Origin: Xestospongia muta
Taxonomy: Eukaryota > Porifera > Demospongiae > Haplosclerida > Petrosiidae
Length of the DNA: 64,000 nt
Assembly: GCA_963693285.1 (NCBI GenBank)
Contig: OY848917.1
Coordinates: 15,748,192-15,812,191, forward strand
Direction of reading: 5' to 3'
How positions within the stretch are numbered: the stretch's first letter is position 1; each line of letters starts with the position of its first letter. Positions 11,638 through 24,300 of this stretch are shown one piece after another. A program made the position numbers and the translations under genes. The notes beneath the pieces are model-generated. The model searched no databases. It was given only the letters and a program-made list of their open reading frames with translations, and was not told the origin of the DNA.

Positions 11638-13357
11638 GCTTACATCGACAAATAACTGAAGTATCTTTAGTGTCATTACAAGAATATTCATTCAATCCAT
11701 TATGAGGACAGTCCCAAATAGTTTCTTCCATTCCAGTACAGTTCAAATCATTGATATGATCAGACCATGTTTCTTCAGTATATGCATTAGTCTATGCAGA
11801 TGCTCCTGAATAAAATACTCAAAAACAATACAATTATCTTAGTACATACCATGAGGTGAGTATCCTAACATTCTACAGACAACACTGGCATCTTTATCAT
11901 CCTAGAAGTCATCACATACAGTACCCCAGACATTTTTGACACAAACTTCTATTCGACCATATCTCCTAAAGTAACTACCAGACTCACTAATCAAACGTAT
12001 TGTACCATTTTCACAGGGAGCCATATCAATATAGTCATAACCTGAATGTCAGTTTTACTATCATATATAATTATACCTTCACATTTGACTCCAACATCAT
12101 GGTAGTGGCCCTAGTGGGTACATATTGAAGTAGAAAATGGTTGATAAGGATATTTGAAGAGATTTGAATTCCTGAACAACCCACTGCAGACATTAGTAGT
12201 GGACCTGTTCCTTGTCCAAATTGACTAGCATTTAACTGAACCTGTAAAAATATATATTGTAATAATAGCAAGACAATTATCATTGTACCTAATTCCATGT
12301 GCCCAAGCTGTTTGCATACCATATTACTATTAAGTGTTCCCACATAGAACTACACAAGTACCCCCAAATTCAATTCATACACACTTTAACTCAACAAAAA
12401 TCATCTGTATTATTTAGAAGTCTTTTATCTAAGTATATTACTCTATTCAGTTCCTTTAACTTGTACAGACAAAATCAAGACATAATGAAGTCAGAAGGTA
12501 TACAAAGATAACAAATAGGAACAATGGTAGTAATGACACCTCAGTAACAAAAATATTAGAACAAAGAAGCATTATACTACTATCCAGCTCAACTATGAAC
12601 GATATGAATACTACCTGAAAATGGGACAAAGTAACCTACTGTCAATGCACCAATCTGATAACAGACAATTTGAGCCTCCTGATTGTCCCAGTTTATATGC
12701 ACAGATTGTGCCCCATGCTCTATTGAGACATACTTCAACTCTCCTTTCAAATTGTGATGTCCTCTTACTAGACGAACATCTTCATCAGAACAATTGCTAT
12801 AATTAGCAACACTCAGATCTATAAAAGACAGGATAACTTAGCATACTAGGAAAATAGTACTTACATAGACAAAATATATTAGCATCTTTACTAAGAGAGC
12901 AATAGTAGTCAGAAAGACCATTATAAGGACAGTCCAGTATAGTGTTCTCATTACAGTTTAAATCAATGATGTTGTGTTTGATAGCTGATGAGAAGTACAT
13001 AGTAGACTATAGCAGATCCTACTGCACCTATACATACATAATACAAAATAACATATTGGTAAAACATATTAGGCAAACTTTGTTTACCATAAGTAGAGTA
13101 TCCCAGTTGGTTACAGACAACACTAGCATCATTGTCATCCCAGAAATCAGTACAAATAGTACCCCAAGTGTTATCGAAGCAGATTTCAACAGCTCCAAAT
13201 AAAGATGATGACTTAAAAATGAGCACTATATATATACGTACATTCTGTCACATTGGTACCTTACCACACGAACTGAGCCAGATGTATATGTTTGAGCAAC
13301 TACTGTATCTCTCGGAGATAAGCGGAGCAAGAACCCTAATAAAAATTTGAGCAACAT
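11638..13357 (-). pseudogene. SRCR-domain receptor pseudogene with intact signal-peptide exon
   Basis: Exon 1 (13265-13357) encodes a signal peptide (MLLKFLLGFLLRLS) and the first SRCR residues (SGSVRV). Exon 2 (13088-13211) continues in phase with GAVEICFDNTWGTICTDFWD. Exon 3 (about 12850-13030) has a one-base frameshift before YFSSAIKHNIIDLNC. Further SRCR halves follow at about 12620-12815 (frameshift after NRAWGTICAY), 12290-12345, 12080-12245 (frameshift, and a TAG before GHYHDVGVKC), 11860-12045 (TAG where WDD is expected, in VCDDF*DDKDASVVC) and 11640-11800 (TAG before TNAYTEETW). About four SRCR domains can be traced. Two or more in-frame TAGs plus frameshifts argue for a dead gene. 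Known role of the family: extracellular recognition or scavenging. Confidence 0.75.
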
Positions 13358-13965
13358 ATTTTCGAAAAGTTAACTGTTACAATGTAATCTTGGGCGGAAG
13401 CGAGCCACGAACTATGAAATTAGGTTATGAATCTTGTATTACTTTGATTGACTTTTGGGCGTGGCAGCATAAATGACGTGCCTTGTTGTGTAGTAGTTTT
13501 CTACTAGTGATACGAGTATGATCTTGAATTGTTAATAATATTGGTCAGTCTACTTTTGTATTCACACAAACCTTTTACCCTCAACATTTTTGTGTATCTT
13601 CAGTTGTGATCCTTTTAAATTTAATTCTGACTACTTCACCACAATTATGTTTGCTGAAAGTTTTACACATGCAACAAATCTGCTTCTGGTGTTGCTATAA
13701 GGTCCTTTAACTTAAAGGTATCACGTGATTTGTAATGTTTATTTATATATGACAGTTAAATTATGTGGCTTTATATAGATTAATTAACACAGCTTGACTT
13801 ATTTATATAATAATCTACAAATATGTACAAAAGCATATAACAGCACAAGTAAATAACTATAAGTCTGGCATATAATTTAAGTATTCATTCTATATATAAA
13901 ACTCAGTAATTGTGATGGAAGGTAATATAGAGTTACTGATCAAACTCAGTTAGAGAAAAGTGTCA
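13358..13965. other. Intergenic, no gene seen
   Basis: Spacer between the SRCR pseudogene start and the 3' end of the adhesion GPCR. A TTTATT at 13738-13743 (AATAAA on minus) is a possible polyadenylation signal for the GPCR. No other structure recognised. Confidence 0.4.
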
Positions 13966-16900
13966 TTAGTTTAATTCGTACTTATGAGGTCTTTCAAGTT
14001 CATCCCCAAGGTACATTCTGTTGTGAAAAGCCATTGGTTCAAATGGTCTTCTGGTATTCCATCCTGTGTACTGTGTGGACGAATGATTATCAGCTGACTT
14101 CTCAAAGCTAGATATATGTTGTTTATGATGTCTGTCTTTTCTGCCTAGTCTTATTGCTTCCTGCTGTCTTGATTTCTACAGCAATGTACAATCCATAATA
14201 ATAAGTCATCATCATAGTTAATACCTTTGATAGCTTTGGACAACACACTTGAAACAAAGCAATTTTAATCTATAAAAGTATATCAACATATAAATTACAA
14301 GAGTCTATGTTACATGCCTTCTCATTCCTTATCACGTTAAACACAAAAATGAAACATCCCTAAATTGAGTAGTTAAAAGACTCCAATAATACATTAATTA
14401 TATTACTTGAAAAGTTGAAAAGATAGTGAACAACCAAGCAAACACTGTAGCATGACGATCGATTACAAACAGACCAAGTGGCCAGGTTATTCCCAATAAA
14501 GGAAGCAATATTAGTGACCCAATGAGAGTGTTCCTACCAAAGAATGTAAAATTAAAATTATTAACTCAATAATGTTTCAACACCTGATAATATCTCCTTT
14601 TTTCTTGTCTTCAGTTCGTTTGTCTTGTTGTCGTCTTTTATAATAACGTACCATTGCTTGAATAGCTAATATCAGCAGTACAATATTGATCTATGTACAG
14701 TTTGTAATAAATACACTTTAATGTAACTCTTTACTACAATATCCATCCATCTTCTAACTGTTACATAGTCCAGTTTTCCATCTGTTTGTCTGTCCTGGTA
14801 CATGTCTATTTATATTTATCTATTTACTTACCAATATAATCAATAATGCTGGTCCTAGGAAAGCCCATATAGCAGCCTGTTCACTAAAATCAATCCAACA
14901 ACTACATGGTAGACAATATCATATAATAATTAATACTTTATATTAACTTACTATTTCCCAAGCACACCATAACTTTCATAAAGTATACTCACTGATACAC
15001 CCACAGGAATAATTGGCAGACCTATATACAATAAATAATACAATTACTATCATATCAAGATGTTTATTACCCCATCCAATGAGTAGATAAAGATACCATC
15101 TTTTAGAAAGTGACGAGAATACTATAACTAGTTGTAAAAACAACATGATGCCTTCACATAACATCCAACAGAAAGCAGCTAAAAAGAAGTAATGGAGAAG
15201 AGCTGCTATGAATCCACAACCAATCTGAAAAGTAACACATGAACATGAATAAAGGACATATTTTCTATGTACCTTTGAGCTAGTAAGATCAATAACTTTA
15301 TCATCAATACCAAATATAAAAATGATATAGCCACCAAGCAGAGCTATGCTCAAATTAAAATGCAGTAAGTATTGAACATTTTGAATGAGTTCTTTTCTGT
15401 CAAATGTAGATAAATATACCATACAATTTGTTATGCTGTCATTTACTTGAGAGTTAATAAAACAATGATAGTTAAGATACAACCGACACTAGAAACAGTG
15501 AGACCAACATATGTCACTACCTCTAGAACAATATACTCATCTTTAGGAATCTATAAAGTGAATTAAAGGTACAGAAATATCATGTACTTGCTCATGTTAC
15601 ATAAAGCCATGTCTACCTCCACTCCATGTAAATCCACTAATACAATAAAAGGAGTGATGTGACTGCTGTTACATATTAGGTTATACTGAATCCCTTTCAT
15701 TGTTGTTTCATATTTGATAGACACTCTTTCAATGCCATCTGTAGACCAGGTACCATTACCACTGGCCCTATAAAAATATAATAGATTTATAATAGCAATA
15801 GTAGCTAGAGGGAAAACTTGCGTTGGAAAGTCCAAAAATGCACATCGTGGATTTGATGCATTTTGAAGCTAAATGATAAGCAAAGAACAAGTTTTGACTA
15901 AACATATACTATAAATATATTCAAGTAGCTAGCTATATATATGCTAACAAAATCACATGCTGCATACTGGTATAGTGGTGAAATTTAATACTGCAGGAAT
16001 TTGGCTAGAAGTATTACTAGAAATAACTTGAGTTGTAATTATTTGTGTTGCTGGAACATTCTCAGTAAAACTATATAAAATGAATCAAACCAATCAGAAA
16101 AGATTAATAATGCTGACTTTGTTAAACTTGCTGGGAGAACATCAGCAATGTTGTTAATTAATGCATTTACTACTGCAACTTTGTTGTCTTAAAATGAAGT
16201 TGATAAAAAGAGAGCTATTAGTAATATTAAATCAAACCTTCTGTTTGTCGATCTTCAAGATGTTGATATGGTATTCTTACTTGAGAGAAACTATCATTAA
16301 CAGTGTAAGTAGGTAACTCAGCAGTAAGAGGAAAAATCACATCACTAAGACGATTTTTGTCCTGAACATCCACCTGAAATACTATGGAATAATGTAAACA
16401 TGATATTAAATACTGCATATTGACAAAAATCACCTAAATTTTCTTTTTCAGCTCCAAATGTATCATTGGTAATGTTATCATAGACAACTAAGAATTTTCC
16501 TGCATATTTACCATAATCTCCAATGTTGCTCATTAGCTTCTCGCCTCCAAAATCACCCTATATATGGAGAAATACACACAAAATATGTAATGTAATTTGT
16601 TGGATGTTACAAACATTAAGTTGTGACAATTCATCAATATGCTGGTCATCTAAGAGGTTATTAAAAACGTCAAGAATTTCCTGGAGTAATAAAGATGTCA
16701 TGCTTAATTAGTACACGCTTAATATTTGCTTGAACAACATTAACACTTACAGTTTCAAGGAAGGCATTGGTAATGCTGGTATCACCAATGTTAGATGTAA
16801 GAATGACAATTGATATATAAATAATATTATTAATAGTGATAACATCTGATGTTGTTAACATTGTTTGTGTGACATTAACAATATTTTGAGTAATGTTATG

Positions 16901-17307
16901 GACAACATCATTTTGTTCTTGTGCTGTAATGTTTACATTACCGGATGTTATGTTTTTCAACTAAAGAAAGAGTAACAATTTCCAATGAAGAAAAAATATC
17001 CAATTTTTTTCTGACATGATGTTATGTATACTGTGTTCAACTTTACTTTATCAAAGTCTTTTATTAATTGGACTAAAGGACAAGCATTTTGACTGATCTC
17101 AGACCATAGTCCATTACTAATACATTGTCTACTGATGTCACCTATACATAAATATCACAACCATTGTCAAGATCTATTCCCAATGCTAAACATATAATTT
17201 ACCTGATCTTCCAGGAGGACAAGATTGGATAATGATATTTCCAACGTATGTTTCATTCCACAAAAGGTTATACACAGAATTTACCTCACTTGGACAAAGT
17301 ATGATAA
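13966..17307 (-). CDS. Adhesion G-protein-coupled receptor (HRM - GAIN/GPS - 7TM), 5' end not found
   Basis: Twenty exons join in phase: 17203-17307, 17047-17141, 16751-16960, 16615-16680, 16414-16557, 16238-16373, 16118-16187, 15968-16070, 15822-15868, 15617-15767, 15447-15550, 15273-15396, 15071-15224, 14952-15021, 14832-14901, 14584-14690, 14407-14533, 14318-14359, 14225-14269, 13966-14175 (about 725 codons, stop TAA). Codons 1-66 are a hormone-receptor (HRM) domain (CPPGRSGD, CISNGLWSEI). Codons 67-375 are a GAIN-like stalk and GPS (RCAFLDF, GTWSTDG, CNSSHITPF), with the HIT cleavage triplet kept but the usual middle cysteines replaced. The family-2 7TM runs from about 378 to 640 (FAALLHYFFLAAF-like TM3 with FCWMLCEG, LLPLLGITWPLGLF in TM6). 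A basic 85-residue tail follows. The signal-peptide exon upstream of 17307 was not identified. Confidence 0.85.
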
Positions 17308-17394
17308 CTACATCTAGTGTAATGATGAATTTTGTGATAAGTTTTGTGATAAGTTTAACATTTTACATCAACAATAAATGATTCTCTCTTTATA

Positions 17395-17720
17395 GCTCTT
17401 GAAGAGGAACTAGACACACTTAAAAACAAAATACTAGAAATGTCTAGTGTTACAGAAACTAAAGGTAAGCTCTTAACAACAAGTACTATGTAGACAGTTG
17501 ATCTCTCTTGTTTATGAAGTTTGAATTGAAACAATTGTTAGAACCAAGTACTAAAATGAACAGAGCAAAAATTTTACAGATTGAACAGTTAACAAATACC
17601 ATCAACGAAAGAGAAGGTGAGATGTTAATAATGTACTCACTATTGTATTAATGATATATTCTATAGTCTTTGAAAAGGAGTTATTGTCAGTGTCTGTTGA
17701 GAGACAAGGAGAGACTTAAA
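17395..17720 (+). pseudogene. Coiled-coil exon remnants
   Basis: Three short plus-strand pieces have splice-like borders. One follows TTTATAG at 17394 and reads LEEELDTLKNKILEMSS, ending at a GTAAGC donor. One reads KFELKQLLEPS and KILQIEQLTNTINERE, ending at GTGAGA. One begins VFEKELLSVSVERQ and stops at TAA. Heptad-like leucine spacing suggests a coiled coil. Phases between the first two pieces do not match and no upstream exons were found, so a broken gene is likelier than a live one. Partner or function unknown. Confidence 0.35.
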
Positions 17721-17841
17721 ATAAAGTGAATATGTACTGAATTTAGCAGGAAAATAAGGTCAAATGAGTAAAGATTTGATACAGTTCATCTAATAGCCTA
17801 CTGTTTTAAATATTTTAATATTCCAGCTGACATTCATATTA

Positions 17842-18430
17842 TTAAATATCACCAAAATGTCCAGTTATGAGGATAAACTTATACAAATCATCAACTGACT
17901 TGACTACCATCACTGACAGTATATAGACATCAGTATTCCAGAGTACAGTCTCAAGTAATACCAGACGTTTCACATGAGAACCTTGTTCCTGTACATCATC
18001 ATCTTCACTTTCCATAGATGAAGAAGAGGATGATTCATGGTCATGTTGAAGGACAGGCTCGTTTTGAACAACTTTTCTCAATGGAATTCGAAGATTACTT
18101 GTATTGGAGAGGTTTAGGTCAACTGACCCAACGGATGTAATAGATAAGTCATGTTGTAATGATGGTTGTGGTTGAGATAGCCTGGCAGGCATGAAGTATG
18201 GTGTCTCAGCTGTAGGGGTTTGTGATTGCTGATGACAAAGCTCTTGCTTATGAAATGACTGACCTAATTGCTGTTGTGAGTATGTATTTGCTAGTTACTG
18301 AGGGCTGATTCTTTGCTGATACTGATAAGAAGGACCAGGTATATTCTGTATTGGCTGGTATCCTACAGTAATCAAAGGAGAAAGACTAGGCCATGATCTT
18401 AATTCTGGAGCTTGCAATGATTGCATTATT
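17842..18430 (-). pseudogene. Q/S/P-rich reading frame with one internal stop
   Basis: On minus, one frame is open from about 18430 to 17842 except for a TAA near 18300. It reads LQAPELRSWPSLSPL, a Q-rich stretch (YSQQQLGQSFHKQ), an acidic/serine block (ESSSSSSMESEDDD) and ends GHFGDI. The downstream 116-codon part is uninterrupted. Composition is that of a disordered regulatory segment; no domain recognised. It may be a pseudogene, a terminal exon, or chance. Confidence 0.3.
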
Positions 18431-21062
18431 AGTGTGATTTATACTCTTGTATATGTGACTTGAATTGCTGTTTTAATCACAGGATCTCTTTCACCAGTTT
18501 GTAGTGACTGTGGCTATACTGTCACACATTCTTTGTACTTGGAGAAATGGAAACTCTCTGGTTGAGTTATCTGTTCAGTACAAAGTCAACTAAACAATGA
18601 TCTGAAGCAATAAGGCTCAAACTCAAGTTAACTAGACATTGGGCAGGAAACAGGAAATAAGAATGTTGCAACAATACAATAGTTGCCACTGCGAGTTTGA
18701 AGGGCACAAACAGAATAGAACAATAATAAATAAAACAGAATTAAGGTATTAAAGTACAGGATAGAACTATGAACTTAGAACTATGATGCAACAGTACTGT
18801 TTTCATCCTAACACAGTCCTAATTAAGAGGACTATCAATGGCATTTTTGAGTACTAGTGTTTGTAAAAATATTAATATATTGTTAAGTCAGTGGAAATAC
18901 AAATGATCTAATCACAGAATGTCAATGAAATCAAGAAACACTGAAAACACTTCTATGATGAGAACTATTTTGTATTTTAACAATTGTGTGGACTGGGACA
19001 TTCACACTCGTCCTTTTCTTAATTAATTTGTATCAATACATAGGATGTGTGTAAACACAAGATTGGACAGTTTGACTTAACGGATCTTTAATTATTAATA
19101 TGAATGAAGGTTACTATCAGAATCAAGCTATGCTACAATTTGCATTTTTATAATCTTGTATGACTTATCAATTTTATGTCATTGATTTTCTATGTTGATC
19201 TAATTAATATAAACTTTACCATATTTGGTAATATTTTGTCATCATCAAATACATTAACATAGTATTGTTATATTGTTACATAGGTTTGTAGCCTTATATA
19301 ATAAAGAGGACATCCTGATTGTTAAACACATCCATAAATGATACATGAATTGATTATAATTATTACTTTTACATTTTTGCTATTTTCATTTAATATGCTA
19401 CTGTATTTGATGTAGGCCACCATCAATTTTCTAAACATACCTAATTTCCTGTCCTATGTATTTTTCTTTATTTTAAACTAAATTAAAGTGAAGAAAATAT
19501 CTTGTACTGGTTTCTTTTAATTCACAATAACCGTAGATTTGAGATCCTTGATCACACTAGTGTTATTATAATTCTTCAAATTGCATGATACAATACCTTT
19601 GTATATTTATTGGAAAGTCAGTGCAAAATCAGTTAATCATTAGAAATATGACACTGCATGCATCAGTCATTGATTATTTTGCTATAGTTTTGATAAATGT
19701 CCTGTCATAGCTGCTATGAGTGTAGTTATGATAATAGACAAAGTAATGTTGTTACAGGTGTACACTATCTCTCACATATACACTAGTATATAATAATGTA
19801 TTAATGTATTATTTTAGCCTTACGTTAACTTCAGTTGATTTCTATATTGTATATATAAAAACAGACTCAATTTATTTAGATGTAAACATCATATACTCTA
19901 ATCTATGAAGAAGGATACACTATCCATATTGTTCATAGTGTTGATTTGTTTATTATCATAATTTGACTCACTAATCAGCTGTTGTGATGATTATAATATG
20001 TATGCATACCTAGCATACATTATTGGTTAATTTTAGTAAAATCATTTTAGCAATTACAACATAATATGTTAATAATAGGGGAAAGTTTATTTTTATAGTT
20101 TGTCAATATTCAATTGATGTAGTAAATATAATATAATTATATAGATGTAGTGATTATTACATTATGAGTGTCTTACTAATACATCCATGTAAACACTGCC
20201 ATATTTGGTAATCCCCAATTGTTGTTTTAATGTGGGTGTGTCTTCCTCGGCCAGCAATAAGAGCATTTGTTCTTTTTTAGTACATTTCCTCTTATTGCTG
20301 GCTATAGAGACTTCAGATGTAAATGACAATATGATATTCAAGTGTGTCAAGGTAGTACAAATACTATCGTCAATTGTTTTGATGTAGGTGTGTCTTCCTC
20401 GCCCAGCAATAAGACCATTTGTTCATTTTTTTAGTACATTTCCTTTTAATGCTGGTTATTATGACTTCGAATGTAAACTGTTGTAATGATGTATATTAAG
20501 AAATCATATTGAATGATGGTGTCATCTTTGTATATGACAAACCATTATCATTTTATATTTGCATGCAAGAGTGTTAAACTTGTCACTGTGAGGTGAACTT
20601 AAACTACCTGTTTCAACTCAGTAATAAAATTCATGTAAATATTTATAATAACCTAACTTTTTTAGACTTGTTTGCAAAACAATCTAGTATAAGGAATTAA
20701 GGACAAGTTTTGCTGGAGGCCAGTGACTGTGGCGCTAGTTTTATTGATTATTTATGCTAACAATTTAATGCTAAAAATTTTGTTCTTAAAATATAAAAAG
20801 TAATTTATTACAATTTATTAAACAAAGTATTTTGAAAGGAATTAATTGGCTATCATTTATAATATATTAACTAAACGGATGGAATGTTTTATCTTACACA
20901 CAATGTGATTGTTGTTGTAAGTTTTCAGTATACAGCAAAACAGCAACTGCAGCTCCACCCTATCAAAAATACTTGAAACCACAAACATTTAATAAGGCGT
21001 GGTTATCTAGTACCTGAGGAATGTGCTGCTGCACGAATGTGCTGCAAACTTCAACAGAGTAA
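18431..21062. other. Gene-poor spacer with a duplicated ~150-bp fragment
   Basis: No gene seen. At 20235 and 20387 two copies of a roughly 150-bp fragment share GTGTGTCTTCCTCG and AGCAATAAGA. Read on minus both encode a decayed KRKCTKK-type basic peptide followed by EEDTPT, which looks like a fragment of a mobile-element protein. The rest is AT-rich. Confidence 0.45.
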
Positions 21063-21199
21063 TTCTCTTCGTTAAGACGGCAACACTGTGAAGGTTTGTC
21101 TTAGTTGGTTCTACTAACGCACTTTTCTCTGGTTGATTCTCTTTGTTAAGACGACAACACTGTGAAGATTTGTCTTAGTTTGTTCTACTAACACACTTC
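21063..21199 (+). repeat. 74-bp tandem duplication upstream of the ankyrin gene start
   Basis: Two copies (21063-21136 and 21137-21199) share TTCTCTT-GTTAAGACG-CAACACTGTGAAG and TTCTACTAACxCACTT with about 90% identity. The block lies about 190-320 bp before the ATG at 21386, so it could fall in the promoter or 5' UTR. Effect unknown. Confidence 0.6.
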
Positions 21200-21385
21200 A
21201 CTTAGGTAAGGTTAGTAATTTAATCATTGTGTCTATGGTTTAATTGACTTTAAATTGTCAAACATTGTTCATAGTATATATTTTCAACCTAACTGCCCAG
21301 TAACCGTACATGATACTCTAATTGCTATAGTGACTGGGGCAATTGTGGTTTGTTGATTATCGTTGTCTGTGTGTTTGCTGTTATC

Positions 21386-24300
21386 ATGGACCAGCAGGAA
21401 TTGGTAAGCACATCATAGTTCTATTGCTGTGTATTACTGTGTCAAAGTATGGGTAGTAGATGGGTCATTACATGGAGTGTGGTCCCTATGATATCATTGG
21501 ATGCTTTTGTATTCTAATCATATTAATAGTTGTGTCTAACTGTCCAGTCTAGTCATTGTTCTACCTATCTACATTAGAAGGGAGTATGCTTCAGTCTCTT
21601 TAAGACCTTTATTGTACATGAATGTAACCTTGTTTATGAATGTAAAGTTTGTAGTTCCTGTTTTATAGGGTAAAAAGGTCTGCTACTAACAAACCTTTTT
21701 TAAAATTTTACTTATTGCTCCAGCTATTATAATAATTGGATTGGACTTTAGAATTTATGCTAGGTGTTACAAAAGCTTTTAAAACATATGATTCTTTCTT
21801 ATTGACTATCTGCTTTGTAATACAACACTGTCATACTTCTATTTATGGTACTTGACGTTGTATACTCTTATAACTTATGGTTATTACTCAAAATGGATAC
21901 CTACAACTACATGTAAAGTTTGAAGGTTGTCAATGAAAATATTTGTTATATCATAGTTGATAACTGGCCTATCAGGCTGGCTATGTGCACATAGACACAC
22001 AGTATTCTATTAGAAGACTGAAAATAGCAATAAACATACAGCAGCCTAGAACAATTTAGATTTACATTGCACATAGATTTAACAGATTTTATTATAAACA
22101 TGCATTTCTGTATCTTATTCCACCATGATTGAAGACATTGGTTTTGTGCCTGATCCATCTTAAAAAATACCTACACTGTGTATATATATTTGTGTATATA
22201 TCTTTATCAATATCTATTTCTATATCTATATATATCTATATCTATCTGTATCTATATCTTATCTATCTATATCTATGTCTATATCTATCTATTATCTATC
22301 TATCTGTCTGTCTGTCTGTCTGTCTATGTCTATTTCTATGTCTATAAATATAGAATGATCAGTATACATACCACTTTGTTGACTATAAAGTAACACAATA
22401 GCACTACAATAGTCAAACTGCTTTTGGTTTGTTATTTATTTTAAGCAATAACCCGAAGTATGTAGTTAAGGTATTTACTAGTTTTTTTATCAGGTGTTAA
22501 AGTAAACTGTCACATGATTATTAACTTGTAAGTACTATACATGTATAAAAGTAACATGAGTGAAGGCACATGATCTATGTGCTAGGCAGGAATTCACATT
22601 ACAGGTTGTAGTTCATGAGATGTCATAGTACTATGGTGTTAATATTAGGGATGGATGTTAATTTATAAATCTGATTTGATGATTATTGCATTATTGTCTT
22701 CCTATATAAATTTCATATATAGCTATGTGTATAAACCATGCTTAATTAACCGAACTACTATCTCTCTTTTATCAATTTTTTAATCTTTTTTGCTAAAGAA
22801 ATTATTAATTGTGACACACAGAAAAGGCTAATTTTTGTCCCAATTATTGGAAGAAATATTTCACATTTGTGACCACTATATCCTGTTTTTTAATTGTTTT
22901 ATTTAAGTTATTATTGTTTTAAGACACTTTACTATCCTTTTCAGTTTGTAGAGTACATACATGATACTGCATAAAACATCAACCATTAATAGAACATTAT
23001 TTATATGGAATATCTGTAAAGTTATTGTCACAAGTTTTTATACATTAAATGATATAATGAGGTAATTGAATGATGTAAGTTAGCTTGCTTTTAGCCTGAT
23101 ATATATCACTGAGTCAAACAAGTTTTTGCACATTATTGAAGATGCTTCTCTTGATACACAAGGTTTTCATTACTAAATGAATAGGTGTACTGTTATATGT
23201 TTTGTACAAATTTTTATACTGCAAGATATCATTGAAATAAATAAACTAAGAGGTTGCTGGAATATTTGTTTTAAAGTCTCTTTAGATTTATGGAAATGCT
23301 AGTTTACATTTAGTAATACATTTAGTGTTTTTGTTTTTGCAATAGAATAAAAGTCTAATTGAATTTGTTAAGAAAGGAGATTTGTCAGGTGTAAAAGACA
23401 TTCTTGATAGAGGAGCTGATGTAAATACTACAGATCAGGTAAGTCTATTTCATTATTAAGATCTACAAATATGCTAAATATGATGAATATTGGAAATAAA
23501 TAGATGATACCAATCCCTTATCACAATATTAGCAAAAATTGTTATTTGTTTTTATAACATGTGTATTAAGCAGTTTTGATACTTATTCATATTAGACACC
23601 ATCAGATGTACAGACATCACTTTTTCATAAATTTTTCGATAATCAGTTGAAATGCATACACCAAAATAGCAGTGATGGACATGAATGGAAGCATCATTTG
23701 TACATTTACGTTATGTTATTATTTGTCATCTAAATGTGTCCTTTACAATATAATAGGATGTAATTTTGATGCAATGTAGTATGAATTAGTGAATAAGTGT
23801 TTGTTAGTAACCTTTTCAGAATATAGAGCATTAGGAGTTTCACTTTACAGTTGATTGTTTGTGTGTTTTCTCTAATAGAGAGGATGGACAGCTCTTCATT
23901 ATGCAAGTTCTAAAGGACACAGAGACATCGTTGAACTATTACTCAACCGTGATGTTTATATCAATGTTGTTACTAAGCTAATTGAGATGATGACAATGAA
24001 CTGTATTGTTTAGTTGAGGAGTCTGTAATAATGCTTTGTGCTTGGTTGTTTGTGTGCTTATATTTTCAACATTCTATAGCTACAGTCTAGAATGAATTCT
24101 AACTATATTGAATGCAATGTTGTTACTTTGTTACTCTATATTTCAATTCCACATAATTATATGTTCTGTGACTTCTTTGTTCTGAACATGTCCTTTTCAA
24201 TGTAATAGTTGGGACGTATTCTTTATATGGCATATATTCTTAGTATATTGAATGCAGTGTTGTTGTTTAGTCTACTCTATTTATTGATTCCACATTTATG

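Noticed and set aside
11640..13226. Stop-codon reassignment (TAG read as an amino acid) in the SRCR gene
   Set aside because: The frameshifts in the same gene and the normal use of stops in neighbouring genes make ordinary pseudogene decay the simpler reading.
22129..22393. Two overlapping ~70-codon plus-strand frames rich in Y, I, S, L
   Set aside because: Translation of the TATC/TGTC microsatellite.
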